Below, piece by piece: positions 18,518 through 26,185 of a stretch of 64,000 nucleotides of DNA. A program made the translations under genes and the position numbers. How positions within the stretch are numbered: position 1 is the first letter of the stretch; every line of letters starts with the position of its first letter. The stretch comes from Deminuibacter sp966424055. GTDB lineage: Bacteria > Bacteroidota > Bacteroidia > Chitinophagales > Chitinophagaceae. The DNA lies in assembly GCA_966424055.1 (NCBI GenBank), contig CBJLMB010000021.1, positions 35,989 to 99,988 on the forward strand, read 5' to 3'. A model generated the notes under the pieces. It worked only from the letters and a program-made list of their open reading frames with translations. It had not been told where the DNA came from and made no database searches.

Positions 18518-18817
18518 ATGAAAAAACTATTCGCAATCATCGCAGCAAGCATCTGTTTGTCAGCTGCTGCACAAGAAAAACAAACAGCAAAACAAGACAG
18601 TGTAAAGACTGTGACACTTACGCTCAATGTAACTACTGAGCAAGCAATGTATCTGTTTAAAGGGTTCTATTTTCTGCAGAATATTGTGCAGGACTGGGAA
18701 ACTGAAAAGGGTGCAGATGCTAAACACGCAAGGTCTGTGTTGCAGCAGCTGCAACAGATTTTTGAAACGCAATTTCGGGCACAGATGCAGTCTGTGGATG
18801 ACAAAAAGAAAAAGTAA
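18518..18817 (+). CDS. Small exported protein of the fibre/lysis region (99 aa)
   Basis: The start lies 3 bp after the fibre stop. Residues 1-18 form a signal peptide (KKLFAIIAASICLSAAAQ). The rest is helical, with Gln/Lys-rich stretches, an LTLNVTTEQAMYLFKGFYFLQNIV core and a basic end. It could act in the periplasm with the fibre or lysis proteins. No family is recognised. Being the second consecutive gene with an export signal, it supports some secreted function at this point of the phage map. Confidence 0.65.
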   Translation: MKKLFAIIAASICLSAAAQEKQTAKQDSVKTVTLTLNVTTEQAMYLFKGFYFLQNIVQDWETEKGADAKHARSVLQQLQQIFETQFRAQMQSVDDKKKK

Positions 18818-18829
18818 AATCAGAAGCAC

Positions 18830-19159
18830 ATGTTCGCAACCCTGTTCGCTCCACTTTTACTGGCTGCCACCGCTGCACTACTCACATGGCTTGTTCAGAG
18901 GAATAAAACCAGAGCTGAGATCGAGAAGATTCGCGCTGAAACAATGCATATCCATCTGGAGAACTTGGAGAAAGCATCAGCGATCTGGCAGGAGATTGCA
19001 GACGGATTGAGGAACGAGGTTGAAAAATTGACACTTGAATGCCGGGAGCTTAAAACACAGGTTATCGAACTGAAGTCAGAAAACAACCACTTACGGCAGG
19101 AAGTTGTCAAGCTGGAAAAAACGATTGAAAACAAATCAAAAATAATAACCAATGAATAA
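18830..19159 (+). CDS. Membrane-anchored coiled-coil protein, lysis region (109 aa)
   Basis: Residues 2-22 are a single N-terminal membrane helix (FATLFAPLLLAATAALLTWLV). The rest is a continuous coiled coil rich in Glu, Leu and Lys. The layout resembles inner-membrane spanins, although it could also be a structural membrane protein. It overlaps the next gene by 8 bp. Together with the holin-like protein, the lipoprotein and the endolysin that follow, it fits a phage lysis cassette. Confidence 0.6.
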   Translation: MFATLFAPLLLAATAALLTWLVQRNKTRAEIEKIRAETMHIHLENLEKASAIWQEIADGLRNEVEKLTLECRELKTQVIELKSENNHLRQEVVKLEKTIENKSKIITNE

Positions 19160-19502
19160 ATTTTTGCAGCACTTGCTGGGCACCATGGATGTGCCTTATT
19201 TCTTCGCCCTCGTATTCTTTGCAATGACAGGGGCGGTTATCAGTTTATTAATTCATGCCAGTAACCGGAACAAAGAAAGCATGAACACCCCCTACCGGTT
19301 TAACTTCTGGTTTCTTATCAGGGATAACTGGCAGAGGGTAATACTGAACCTTATCCTGATTGTTGTAACCATCAGGTTTTGCACTGAGATTACCGGTTAC
19401 AAAATCACCGAGTTTGTTGCGCTATTGATTGGCGTGTTTTACGACAAGCTTGGTGAGTTCCTTCGTAACAAAAACATCCTGGACAAAAAGCAACAACCAT
19501 GA
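19152..19502 (+). CDS. Holin-like membrane protein (116 aa)
   Basis: Three hydrophobic segments are visible: FALVFFAMTGAVISLLI (about residues 18-36), VILNLILIVVTIRF (about 63-77) and ITEFVALLIGVFYDKL (about 85-100). A charged C-terminal tail (RNKNILDKKQQP) follows. Size, membrane segments and position before the endolysin are those of a holin, which would form holes in the inner membrane at lysis. It overlaps both neighbours by a few bases. No named holin family can be confirmed by eye. Confidence 0.6.
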   Translation: MNKFLQHLLGTMDVPYFFALVFFAMTGAVISLLIHASNRNKESMNTPYRFNFWFLIRDNWQRVILNLILIVVTIRFCTEITGYKITEFVALLIGVFYDKLGEFLRNKNILDKKQQP

Positions 19503-20095
19503 ACTATTCGGGAATAAACCGCTTCACCATTATTTGGCTTGCCTTGGTGATCATCATGGTGACCTGGTTGGCCAGCGGCTGCCGCTCAATGAAAACCGAC
19601 ATACAGAAAACCAGCCGGCAGGTGGATAGCGCCACTGTACACCGTGCTAATGCTGGCCAGATAAACCGGTCAGACAGTACGGCATTTACTCGAGAAGCTA
19701 CCAGCCAGACGACAGAGCGCACATCTGCTGCCGGTCAGCAGCTACAGGTGACATTTCAAGACAGCGGTAGCACCAGTCCTGTTATATTGCAACCTCGGGG
19801 CGATGGTTCATTCATATTGCGGCCGGGTGGTCGCCGCATTGTTGGATTGAGTTATTCAGGTACACAAGCTCAGGCGCGGAAGGATAGAACTGGCACAACC
19901 TCGGTCGGGGCTACCCGCAAAAACACATTTGACAGTAGCTATCGGAATCTGTCAGATAGTAACCATCTGCAGGTTGAAGAAAAATCAAAAGTAAAGGACA
20001 AACAAACCAGTAGTACCCCCCGGTGGCTGTGGACGGTACTGGTTGTGATGGGCGCAGCAGTAACCCTTTTATACATCCTCTTTAAACGTAAATAA
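19499..20095 (+). CDS. Spanin-like lipoprotein with a C-terminal membrane helix (198 aa)
   Basis: The N-terminus has a hydrophobic stretch ending in a lipobox-like LASGC (Cys near residue 28). The middle is Ser/Thr/Gln rich and low in hydrophobicity. Residues about 173-194 form a membrane helix (WLWTVLVVMGAAVTLLYILF) with a basic end. A protein anchored at both ends is built like a unimolecular spanin, which joins inner and outer membranes at the last step of lysis. Position between the holin-like gene and the endolysin supports that. The function is inferred from topology. Confidence 0.55.
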   Translation: MNYSGINRFTIIWLALVIIMVTWLASGCRSMKTDIQKTSRQVDSATVHRANAGQINRSDSTAFTREATSQTTERTSAAGQQLQVTFQDSGSTSPVILQPRGDGSFILRPGGRRIVGLSYSGTQAQARKDRTGTTSVGATRKNTFDSSYRNLSDSNHLQVEEKSKVKDKQTSSTPRWLWTVLVVMGAAVTLLYILFKRK

Positions 20096-20721
20096 TGGCA
20101 CTCCCCATATCCCTTGCACAAGCACAAAAGGCCACCAGGTGGCTGAAAACGAATTTTAGCGCAGCGATCAGCAGCGCCATCCAAGGCACGCCCTGGAGCA
20201 TTGACCTGGTGTGTGCCATCGCCTGCCAGGAGACAGCTTATAAGTGGCTGTTGTGGATAGATAAATATTCCCCGGACATTGTTTTACAGCGGTGTGTGTT
20301 TGACGCCAGCGGAGATATGCCGGGCACTAGCCGCAGTGCATTCCCAGTTAACCGGAAGGCCTTTGAAGCCAGGTACGGAGCGGAATTAGGCGGTATGCTG
20401 GTTGCGGAAGGTAACCTGCAGCGGGCCATGCCTCAAGCTGACGCACCAGGCGGCTACCGGCCGGCGCAGTACCTATACAAGGGATACGGTATATTCCAGA
20501 ACGATCTGCAGAACATCGTAACAAATGACACGTTTTTTCGTGAAAAAAAATGGTACAATATGGCTGACTGCGTGGCCCAGTTGGTGAAGGAATTAAATGG
20601 GAAAGCTCAGCAGCAGGCTAATCTACGCTGCATTGTGAAGGCATACAACGGCACCGGCAACCGAGCTGATCAATATGCAACAAATGTCCTTCAGTATCAG
20701 GAGTGGGCTAAAATGGCTTAA
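20095..20721 (+). CDS. Endolysin, lysozyme-like fold (208 aa)
   Basis: The ATG overlaps the preceding stop by one base. The N-terminal region has a candidate catalytic Glu in CAIACQETAYKW (E46), preceded by WSIDLVCAIA. A GYGIFQNDLQN segment follows, matching the Gly-Ile-Gln-rich motif after the catalytic Glu of goose-type and transglycosylase-like lysozymes. No signal peptide is present, so it would need the holin to reach the murein. It is the last gene of the phage late operon. Confidence 0.75.
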   Translation: MALPISLAQAQKATRWLKTNFSAAISSAIQGTPWSIDLVCAIACQETAYKWLLWIDKYSPDIVLQRCVFDASGDMPGTSRSAFPVNRKAFEARYGAELGGMLVAEGNLQRAMPQADAPGGYRPAQYLYKGYGIFQNDLQNIVTNDTFFREKKWYNMADCVAQLVKELNGKAQQQANLRCIVKAYNGTGNRADQYATNVLQYQEWAKMA

Positions 20722-20992
20722 TATAAGACATCATAATCAAGCCGTACCAGTCATATGATGATACCAATAGGGACCTGTTTGTGTCAGTGATATACTACGA
20801 TCATCCAACTCCTTACATGCTGGTTGGAAGGCTCTGGCTGATCATTTAACTAGGATGCAAAAAAGACATAGGAAATAATGCATCCTGATCACAGTATGAA
20901 TTATAAAAAAAAATATTCACCATTTCTTTGCAAAGACAGCTAGAAGTGCCAAATATTTGATATAACTTTTAATTACCAAAAACCCTTCACTT
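20722..20992 (+). other. Gap between late genes and cargo genes
   Basis: The gap is AT-rich and without an ORF that looks coding. Near 20930 the sequence CATTTCTTTGC partly matches the TAnnTTTG box and could serve a separate promoter for the cargo protease gene. Nothing else stands out. Confidence 0.4.
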
Positions 20993-22336
20993 ATGAAAAA
21001 ACCATTACTAGCTGTATCAGTTACAGTTTGCTTATTCCTCATCATTTGGAGCTGCCAAAAGGCGAAAAACACCTCTACATCAATTAACGAAAAGTACCCT
21101 GAAACTCAAATTAAGCTGGTTCCTGAAGATGTAGCCCGGAGTATTGCGGTATCCTTCCTGCCAAACAGTTATTTTGATGCTTCCAATCCGCTAAATCATT
21201 CACCGGTACACAGTAAACTTAGCGGAAACAATCAAATTAAAAGTTCCTACATTATACCGGATACTTATGGCACACCTGCAATTTATGTTTACAACTATGA
21301 TAATGCACAAGGTTCTTTGTTAGTGTCAGCAGATTACCAAATGAACACTATTGTAGCATTTATAGAGCAAGGAGAGTTTAAAAAGGGGGCGATTCCGGGA
21401 GGGTTAATGATATGGCTTGAAAAGACGATTGAAAATTTTGAAGTAGTTCGCCGGGGTTGGTATGATAATACGGCGGCAGCCAAAGTGCAGTGGGATGCGC
21501 AGATAACAGGCACTGTAAATAATGCAACGCGAACCACAGGGAATACGCAAACTTTACGGGGACAAGCGATAATGGGTGATCCTGATCATCCTGTTAACTG
21601 TAATACATTGCCACCTCCTACGTCCCACACATCAGGACCATTATTGCCGATCACTTGGGGGCAGTCTTGTACATACAATGACTTATGCCCGGCCATGTCC
21701 TGCCCGCGACCTTGTACCGGTAATACAAGTGCGTTTACCGGGTGTGTAGCCACCAGTACTGCGCAAATAATACGCTATTGGAAGGCGGCAACAACCTACG
21801 ATGCAAACTATGACTATAATTCAATGCCTGTTGCATTGGGAAATAGTGAAGTGCAACGGCTCATGAAAAACATTGGAACACTGGCACAACTCAATTACGG
21901 ATGTGACGGAACTGATGGAGACAATCAGAAGATACCTGTAATTCTTACACAGTTTTTTGGTTTTAGCTCTGCAACATATTCAGGCTATGACGTAGGCTCT
22001 TACGCAACAATATCATCTAATGTAAATACAGGTTGGCCCGCTCTTGTTGGAGGCTGTGCAGAAAAGAACTCTTTCCTATTCTTTTATACTCCTAAAAATT
22101 GTCATGAATGGGTGATTGACGGTACCCAGTCATTTACTTCCTGGTATTGTACTGGTGGCAAACCCGCTAGCTCAAGCGGATTGATGTTGCACATGAATTG
22201 GGGCTGGCATGAGCAATACGGTGAAAACGATTATAACGGATGGTTTCAATTTGACAACTGGACTGTTGTAAGAAATGATGGAACTTTTGATTTTAAAAAA
22301 TATGCCGCTGACATGATCTATAGTATTCATCCATAA
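20993..22336 (+). CDS. C10 family cysteine peptidase lipoprotein, prophage cargo (447 aa)
   Basis: Residues 1-21 are a lipoprotein signal ending in WSC, so the enzyme should sit on the cell surface or in the periplasm. The first 165 residues resemble the inhibitory propeptide of the family. Catalytic features are visible: Cys251 in GCVATSTAQIIRYW, His371 in CHEWVIDG, and the LHMNWGWHEQYG motif downstream. These match streptopain and the Bacteroides fragilis Bfp proteases. The gene is separated from the late operon by 271 bp and lies next to the integrase, a typical place for lysogenic-conversion genes. It probably degrades host or competitor proteins. The substrate is unknown. Confidence 0.88.
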   Translation: MKKPLLAVSVTVCLFLIIWSCQKAKNTSTSINEKYPETQIKLVPEDVARSIAVSFLPNSYFDASNPLNHSPVHSKLSGNNQIKSSYIIPDTYGTPAIYVYNYDNAQGSLLVSADYQMNTIVAFIEQGEFKKGAIPGGLMIWLEKTIENFEVVRRGWYDNTAAAKVQWDAQITGTVNNATRTTGNTQTLRGQAIMGDPDHPVNCNTLPPPTSHTSGPLLPITWGQSCTYNDLCPAMSCPRPCTGNTSAFTGCVATSTAQIIRYWKAATTYDANYDYNSMPVALGNSEVQRLMKNIGTLAQLNYGCDGTDGDNQKIPVILTQFFGFSSATYSGYDVGSYATISSNVNTGWPALVGGCAEKNSFLFFYTPKNCHEWVIDGTQSFTSWYCTGGKPASSSGLMLHMNWGWHEQYGENDYNGWFQFDNWTVVRNDGTFDFKKYAADMIYSIHP

Positions 22337-22347
22337 AAATATATAAC

Positions 22348-22833
22348 ATGCGACGAATAGGAATCTATTTATCTATTAGCATTTTTGTTTTTGCAGTTTT
22401 GTTATTCGATGAAGGGTGTAAAAAAGGTAGCGCTTGCCACTATTTTTCAATGCCCAATTCACTGTTTATATTACTCACACAAGGTGGTAAGAGATTGCCC
22501 GATTCAATTCTTGATTATACAAAAATTAGCTATTATCAAGATGGGAATAAAAAATATTTAACTGACTTTACCCATGCGGGATTGGAGTGGAACGCGCTTG
22601 GTATCATGACCACTCGCGATATTGGTTCCGCAAGCGCCGGACTAGGTATAAAGACTTATTTTATCGAATATCCAGACGCTACCAAAGATACGCTGTATGC
22701 GGACTATGAATCGCCATCCCCTTCCACCAGCTGTGTATATGTGTTGCACACAATTAAGTATAATGGAATGCTTATCAAACAAGACACTACTTATAAAGGT
22801 GGTGAAGTCTACGTTTTCAATAAAACGCACTAA
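22348..22833 (+). CDS. Small lipoprotein next to the C10 peptidase (161 aa)
   Basis: The N-terminus has a hydrophobic signal ending in LLFDEGC, a plausible lipidation site, followed by KKGSACHYF. The mature part is beta-rich with Tyr and Thr (SYYQDGNKKYLTDFTHAG, SCVYVLHTIKYNG). It starts 11 bp after the protease stop, so the two are likely co-transcribed. Partner proteins next to C10 peptidases are often inhibitors, but no homology to those can be seen. A role as inhibitor or accessory subunit is a guess. The gene ends at a conserved terminator-like element. Confidence 0.65.
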   Translation: MRRIGIYLSISIFVFAVLLFDEGCKKGSACHYFSMPNSLFILLTQGGKRLPDSILDYTKISYYQDGNKKYLTDFTHAGLEWNALGIMTTRDIGSASAGLGIKTYFIEYPDATKDTLYADYESPSPSTSCVYVLHTIKYNGMLIKQDTTYKGGEVYVFNKTH

Positions 22834-22837
22834 AATT

Positions 22838-22896
22838 GGTGTTTTCATAGGTTAGAAAAACTGCAGTATCTACTGTGGCTTTTCTTTTGTATATCC
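22838..22896 (+). repeat. Repeat element copy C: GGTGTTTTCATAGGTTAG plus hairpin
   Basis: The leader GGTGTTTTCATAGGTTAG is followed by a hairpin (CTGCAG with CTGTGG, including G-U pairs) and a T-rich tail. The same leader with a different hairpin occurs at 48624 and 49162. It lies just after the lipoprotein stop and overlaps the end of the converging minus-strand gene, so it can act as terminator for the cargo pair. Confidence 0.6.
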
Positions 22897-23136
22897 GTTT
22901 TTAGTTAACCATTCTTTCAGCTGCCGGAGCCTCAACATCGCCGGTTCATACAAAACCGGGATGGTCAAATTTGCCTTCACAAATTCAAAATGTTTCCGAA
23001 TAGATTCTTCCGTGTTATGCATCGTTTCCCCCTGACGAAATGGTACCGGATCAGGTAATGGCCTGGGCATCGCTTCAAACCAGGCTTCCAGGTAGTTAAT
23101 ATCTTCTATACTCATAATCGCGCGAAAGTAATTCAA
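22870..23136 (-). CDS. DUF6965-like small protein (81-88 aa)
   Basis: The likely start is the second Met (MSIEDINYLEAWFEAMP) at 23115, giving 81 residues. The layout has an N-terminal helix, a Pro-rich turn, then a helix with HFEFVKANL and a final amphipathic helix with LRQLKEWL. This resembles the small DUF6965 proteins found in Bacteroidota phages and mobile elements. Assignment is from memory of that pattern and is tentative. It faces the cargo lipoprotein gene, sharing the terminator element. The function is unknown. Confidence 0.6.
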   Translation of the reverse strand: MNYFRAIMSIEDINYLEAWFEAMPRPLPDPVPFRQGETMHNTEESIRKHFEFVKANLTIPVLYEPAMLRLRQLKEWLTKNGYTKEKPQ

Positions 23137-23245
23137 TAAGTAACCCCGGTATGGATATACCGCGGTTTAATTTTCAACCCTAAACCCTTAAAAAACAGGG
23201 CTAAGATAAAGTGTTATTCTTATAAATTGCTAACTATTTTAGTTT

Positions 23246-23253
23246 TACCTTTG
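23246..23253 (+). promoter_or_regulatory. Bacteroidota -7 box TACCTTTG, leaderless arrangement
   Basis: TACCTTTG matches the TAnnTTTG consensus exactly. Its last base lies only 4 bp before the ATG at 23258, so transcription should start at or next to the start codon, leaving no 5' leader. A clear TTTG 19 bp upstream is missing (the nearest is TTG in AAATTGC). Confidence 0.55.
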
Positions 23254-23257
23254 TCTC

Positions 23258-23482
23258 ATGCCGTACTATTTAATCACGGTTATTACACGCGACAAAGGCG
23301 TTCTTACTGGTCTCCGGGAAAGTGATATCCGGGATATTGACAAAGCCTGGCAACACTTCGAGTACCAGGCCAAAAAGGCTATTTCAGAGCATCAATTCAA
23401 AAGCTTTGATTTGGTTATGCTTTCTGTTCAAAGCCAGGAGGTACAGGATTATCTGGCAAAGCAAATGCCGTCTCGAGCTTGA
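23258..23482 (+). CDS. Small hypothetical prophage protein (74 aa)
   Basis: A good -7 box stands 4 bp before the start codon. The protein begins with a hydrophobic strand (YYLITVITRDKG) and continues with two helices, the second containing LSVQSQEVQDYLAKQ. There is no membrane helix or known motif. Its stop codon directly abuts the stop of the converging integrase gene. It may be a small regulator of the lysogen, but nothing in the sequence proves this. Confidence 0.6.
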   Translation: MPYYLITVITRDKGVLTGLRESDIRDIDKAWQHFEYQAKKAISEHQFKSFDLVMLSVQSQEVQDYLAKQMPSRA

Positions 23483-24892
23483 TTAAGCAACTCCTAACAT
23501 TCCGCCAGGAGCAAATTCATTATTTACTTCTCTCACAAGGTTTGCTCTTCTCAATGCGTTTTTCTTATCATATACAGTTCTCAGCATTTGCGGTGACGTA
23601 TGCCCATTCATCTTAACAACAGCGGATTCAGCTTCTTCAATTTGTTTGTACAGTGCAGCAAGTGCATCCATAACCTCCTCAGTGTTCTGATGTTTAAGGC
23701 TGTAGAAATCAGCAATTACTTTGAAACGTTCTTTCACATGCCGGCGCCAACGCCTCGTTATCTGTTCTCTCCGTATTACATGATCACCGGGTTGCAGCCC
23801 TTCGCTAAATAGCACCTGTCCCTCGCCGGTCTCCTGCAGTATCTCCTCCCATAGATGAAGAACGATGTTCTTAATCGTACGCCACTCATACCGGTAGGCT
23901 CCCCCTTTTTTAATCAATACTTTAAAACGCTGTCTGAGTAGATCTACATCTTCCTTTCTAACTTTGAGTATCTCAATAATTCTAGTACCAGAATGGAAGA
24001 ACATTTGAAGAAACCGCCAGAAATTGTAATGATATTGAAAAAGGAATCCATTAATAGTGATCCGCTGTTCAGGGGTCAATGTTTCCCGGATAGCAGTTGC
24101 ATGCTTTTCCTTATCGATTCCCTCTATAATGTTGATCTCTATAACTTCCAACTTTACTAACGCTTTAAAAACCATTTGTAAGTGTGACCGGTATTGGTTG
24201 AAAGTGTTGGCCGTCCAATTCTCTTTAATTGTCTTGTCTGGGTTTGCTTCCTGCAATTTCTTCCGCAGCTGCAATTTTACCTCCCCTACCTTTTTAAAGA
24301 TCGCGATTATATTTTTCCGTTTTATTTGCCCAACTGGCAGCCTATCCAGTCCGAGCAGCATTGCACCAATGCGCACATATTTTAGAACGCTGGCAATATC
24401 GATGTGGGTTGCAGACACACATTTTATTTCGGGGAGGGCAAAATACAGGGCCTCAATAAATGGAGTTTTCTGTGTTAAATCCTCTACTTCTGAAAAATAA
24501 AGTTCTGACCCAGGATCCGGTAAATTAACAGTCTCCTGTTCAGGAAATTGCTCTTGGTTATAATATGTCTTGGTTACCGGGTTATACCCTTTCTGTACGA
24601 TTAATTCAATTTCATCCTTTAAAACAGTCCTAACTGCATCTTGCTTTTCAGCCAGTGTGAAATAATCGTTCATTCCCTTCAGAACGACCTGTTTATTCAC
24701 GCCCAAGTTGTCATCATAGAATCGGTACTTCACGTACCAAATAATGTTGACTTTGGCCTTGACTGTTTCCCAATTTTCTGGATGGATACTGATGCTGCCC
24801 ATACGGCAGTTTCCCGGTAATTGCCGCATCGAGTAAGCGGCATCTTTCTTTCTGCGCTTCATTTTGGTAACGATTTTGGTAACGTTTGACAA
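23483..24892 (-). CDS. Tyrosine recombinase / phage integrase (469 aa)
   Basis: The C-terminal catalytic domain shows Arg304 in FHSGTRIIEIL, a central Lys region, His431 in NGHTSPQML and the nucleophile Tyr441 in RTVYDKK. The usual HxxR box is replaced by YSLK-H (residues 397-401), as seen in a subgroup of Bacteroidota integrases. The N-terminal part (about 170-270) is the SAM-like core-binding domain. The enzyme would catalyse integration and excision at the adjacent tRNA. A start at the later Met (MKRRKKD) is possible, since a tandem TTTTGGTAACG repeat overlaps the first codons. Confidence 0.9.
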   Translation of the reverse strand: MSNVTKIVTKMKRRKKDAAYSMRQLPGNCRMGSISIHPENWETVKAKVNIIWYVKYRFYDDNLGVNKQVVLKGMNDYFTLAEKQDAVRTVLKDEIELIVQKGYNPVTKTYYNQEQFPEQETVNLPDPGSELYFSEVEDLTQKTPFIEALYFALPEIKCVSATHIDIASVLKYVRIGAMLLGLDRLPVGQIKRKNIIAIFKKVGEVKLQLRKKLQEANPDKTIKENWTANTFNQYRSHLQMVFKALVKLEVIEINIIEGIDKEKHATAIRETLTPEQRITINGFLFQYHYNFWRFLQMFFHSGTRIIEILKVRKEDVDLLRQRFKVLIKKGGAYRYEWRTIKNIVLHLWEEILQETGEGQVLFSEGLQPGDHVIRREQITRRWRRHVKERFKVIADFYSLKHQNTEEVMDALAALYKQIEEAESAVVKMNGHTSPQMLRTVYDKKNALRRANLVREVNNEFAPGGMLGVA

Positions 24893-24920
24893 AATGCTGC
24901 GAAAGCAATGAAGAAGAAAA

Positions 24921-24957
24921 AAGGCTGAAACCGTTTCTACGACTGCATTTCAGCCTT
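24921..24957 (-). terminator. Terminator downstream of the tRNA gene
   Basis: Reading the minus strand, a perfect 10-bp stem (AAGGCTGAAA with TTTCAGCCTT, loop 17 nt) is followed by a T-run. It starts 1 bp past the tRNA 3' end and should end the tRNA transcript. It also lies between tRNA and integrase, so it could include part of the attachment region. Confidence 0.75.
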
Positions 24958-24958
24958 G

Positions 24959-25032
24959 TGGGCCCACCTGGGCTTGAACCAGGGACCCCCTGATTATGAG
25001 TCAGGTGCTCTAACCAGCTGAGCTATAGGCCC
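24959..25032 (-). tRNA. tRNA with CAT anticodon (Met or lysidine-modified Ile)
   Basis: On the minus strand the 74 nt fold as a full cloverleaf: acceptor GGGCCTA/TGGGCCC, D stem GCTC/GAGC, anticodon stem CCTGA/TCAGG with loop CTCATAA, and T stem CCTGG/CCAGG with loop TTCAAGC. CCA is not encoded. The anticodon is CAT, so it is an elongator Met tRNA or the Ile tRNA modified by TilS. Sequence alone does not decide. Its 3' end faces the integrase and is the probable phage attachment site. Confidence 0.93.
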
Positions 25033-25091
25033 GAATCCTGCTTGCGCAGGATTCTTCAATATTGTAGATAACCGGCTGGTTTTCCGGTTAT
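25033..25091 (-). other. Two hairpins directly upstream of the tRNA
   Basis: A perfect 9-bp palindromic stem (25033-25041 with 25046-25054, 4-nt loop) touches the tRNA 5' end. An 8-bp stem (25068-25075 with 25084-25091) follows. On the minus strand both precede the tRNA and could fold in the precursor, affecting 5' processing. They lack T-runs. The remaining stretch to 25216 is AT-rich and shows nothing else. Confidence 0.5.
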
Positions 25092-25216
25092 TGAATAACA
25101 TCCATTTATTTGCTGTTATCCTAAGGGATCGCAAAAATATGGAAATCAGAACAATTTTGGTATTTCCAGGAGATTTTTTCTTGGGAAGAGGTAGATCTTT
25201 TACCTGGTTATTTACA

Positions 25217-26185
25217 CTAGCGGATTACTTCCAGAGGCGCACCAGCTTTAGGGCGATAAAGTAGTATTGGGTAAAATTCGATACCGTCACTCACTTTAAC
25301 AGCAAAAGCCGTTCTATCTTTAAATCGCCCGCTGGTTACAACCAGGCCAACAACCCTGCCATTGCCGTAAAACGTCAGTTTATTATCATTCAGTTCTTTG
25401 ATGCTCACAAAGTTTTTCATTGTGGTTTGCATTTCATCAAACCATTCTTTATCATTTGACGCTTCTTTAAAGAAATAGGCCTGAGACACTTCTTTCCGCC
25501 GGTTATATGTGAGCCTTGAAAAAGCCTCAAGATCGCGGGTTTCAAAAATATGGGCGAATGTGTCATAAACAGCTTTTACTTCACGGGTTAAAACATCCTT
25601 ATCTTCTTTAGAAAGATCCACCCCGTTACTCCAACCATTCAATGTATAAGGCACTTTGGCTTCAAATACTGTCTCGTGCTCAAAAACCGGAATTGCATGC
25701 GATATATGGGGCATTTCAAATTTCAGCACCTGCTTAAATGCATCCGGCTTTTCTTTTCCATATTCCCCGTACATGACACGTACAGAAAAAGCAGCATCCT
25801 GATCAAGGGTTACGGCAGGCTCTCCTGCTTTTAGCGCCTTGGGATATACTTTAATTCTAATAGCCTGTTTACCACTTTTCAAAATGTATTGTGGAATATC
25901 TACATTCTGCTCCCCCGCAGTATTACCTGCACCGAACGAAAAATCGGCTAACATATCATTGACATACACTTCATAAGTGCAGGCGATGGCATTTACCCGT
26001 ATCTGGTAGGTTGGATTATAGTCGAATGTTTTTATTTCAGCATGAACATTCAGCATTTTCTTTATGTATTCACCATCCATAGTATTATTGTTCTGGTTTA
26101 CAACTTTATTTTTATTGTTCTGTGTACAAGCTTGATGCCCGAATGCAACAGAGAAAAAGAGAAGTAAAAAGGAAATACGTTTCAT
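25217..26185 (-). CDS. Lipoprotein, putative immunity partner of the 1033-aa protein (322 aa)
   Basis: A signal peptide ends at a lipobox-like HQAC (Cys20), so the protein should be anchored in the periplasmic or outer membrane space. Residues 40-180 look like a beta-sandwich. Residues 200-320 resemble a small NTF2-like alpha/beta domain (TREVKAVYDTFAHIFETRD). The start overlaps the end of the upstream 1033-residue gene by 4 bp, a coupling typical of toxin-immunity pairs. Immunity is inferred from context, not from homology. A lipid-anchored accessory factor is the main alternative. Confidence 0.65.
   Translation of the reverse strand: MKRISFLLLFFSVAFGHQACTQNNKNKVVNQNNNTMDGEYIKKMLNVHAEIKTFDYNPTYQIRVNAIACTYEVYVNDMLADFSFGAGNTAGEQNVDIPQYILKSGKQAIRIKVYPKALKAGEPAVTLDQDAAFSVRVMYGEYGKEKPDAFKQVLKFEMPHISHAIPVFEHETVFEAKVPYTLNGWSNGVDLSKEDKDVLTREVKAVYDTFAHIFETRDLEAFSRLTYNRRKEVSQAYFFKEASNDKEWFDEMQTTMKNFVSIKELNDNKLTFYGNGRVVGLVVTSGRFKDRTAFAVKVSDGIEFYPILLYRPKAGAPLEVIR

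Larger units (their letters stand above)
1..24958. mobile_element. Integrated prophage, right part (left end outside the window)
   Basis: Almost all genes from 1 to 20721 run on the plus strand in the usual order of a long-tailed phage: scaffold, capsid, connector, tail tube position, tape measure, tail proteins, fibre, lysis genes. They are followed by cargo genes and a tyrosine integrase on the minus strand whose start lies about 70 bp from the 3' end of a tRNA gene. Integration at a tRNA 3' end is common for such elements, so the right boundary is placed there. Terminase, portal, replication and repressor genes are not visible and should lie to the left. The exact attachment core cannot be fixed because the other junction is missing. 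Confidence 0.85.
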
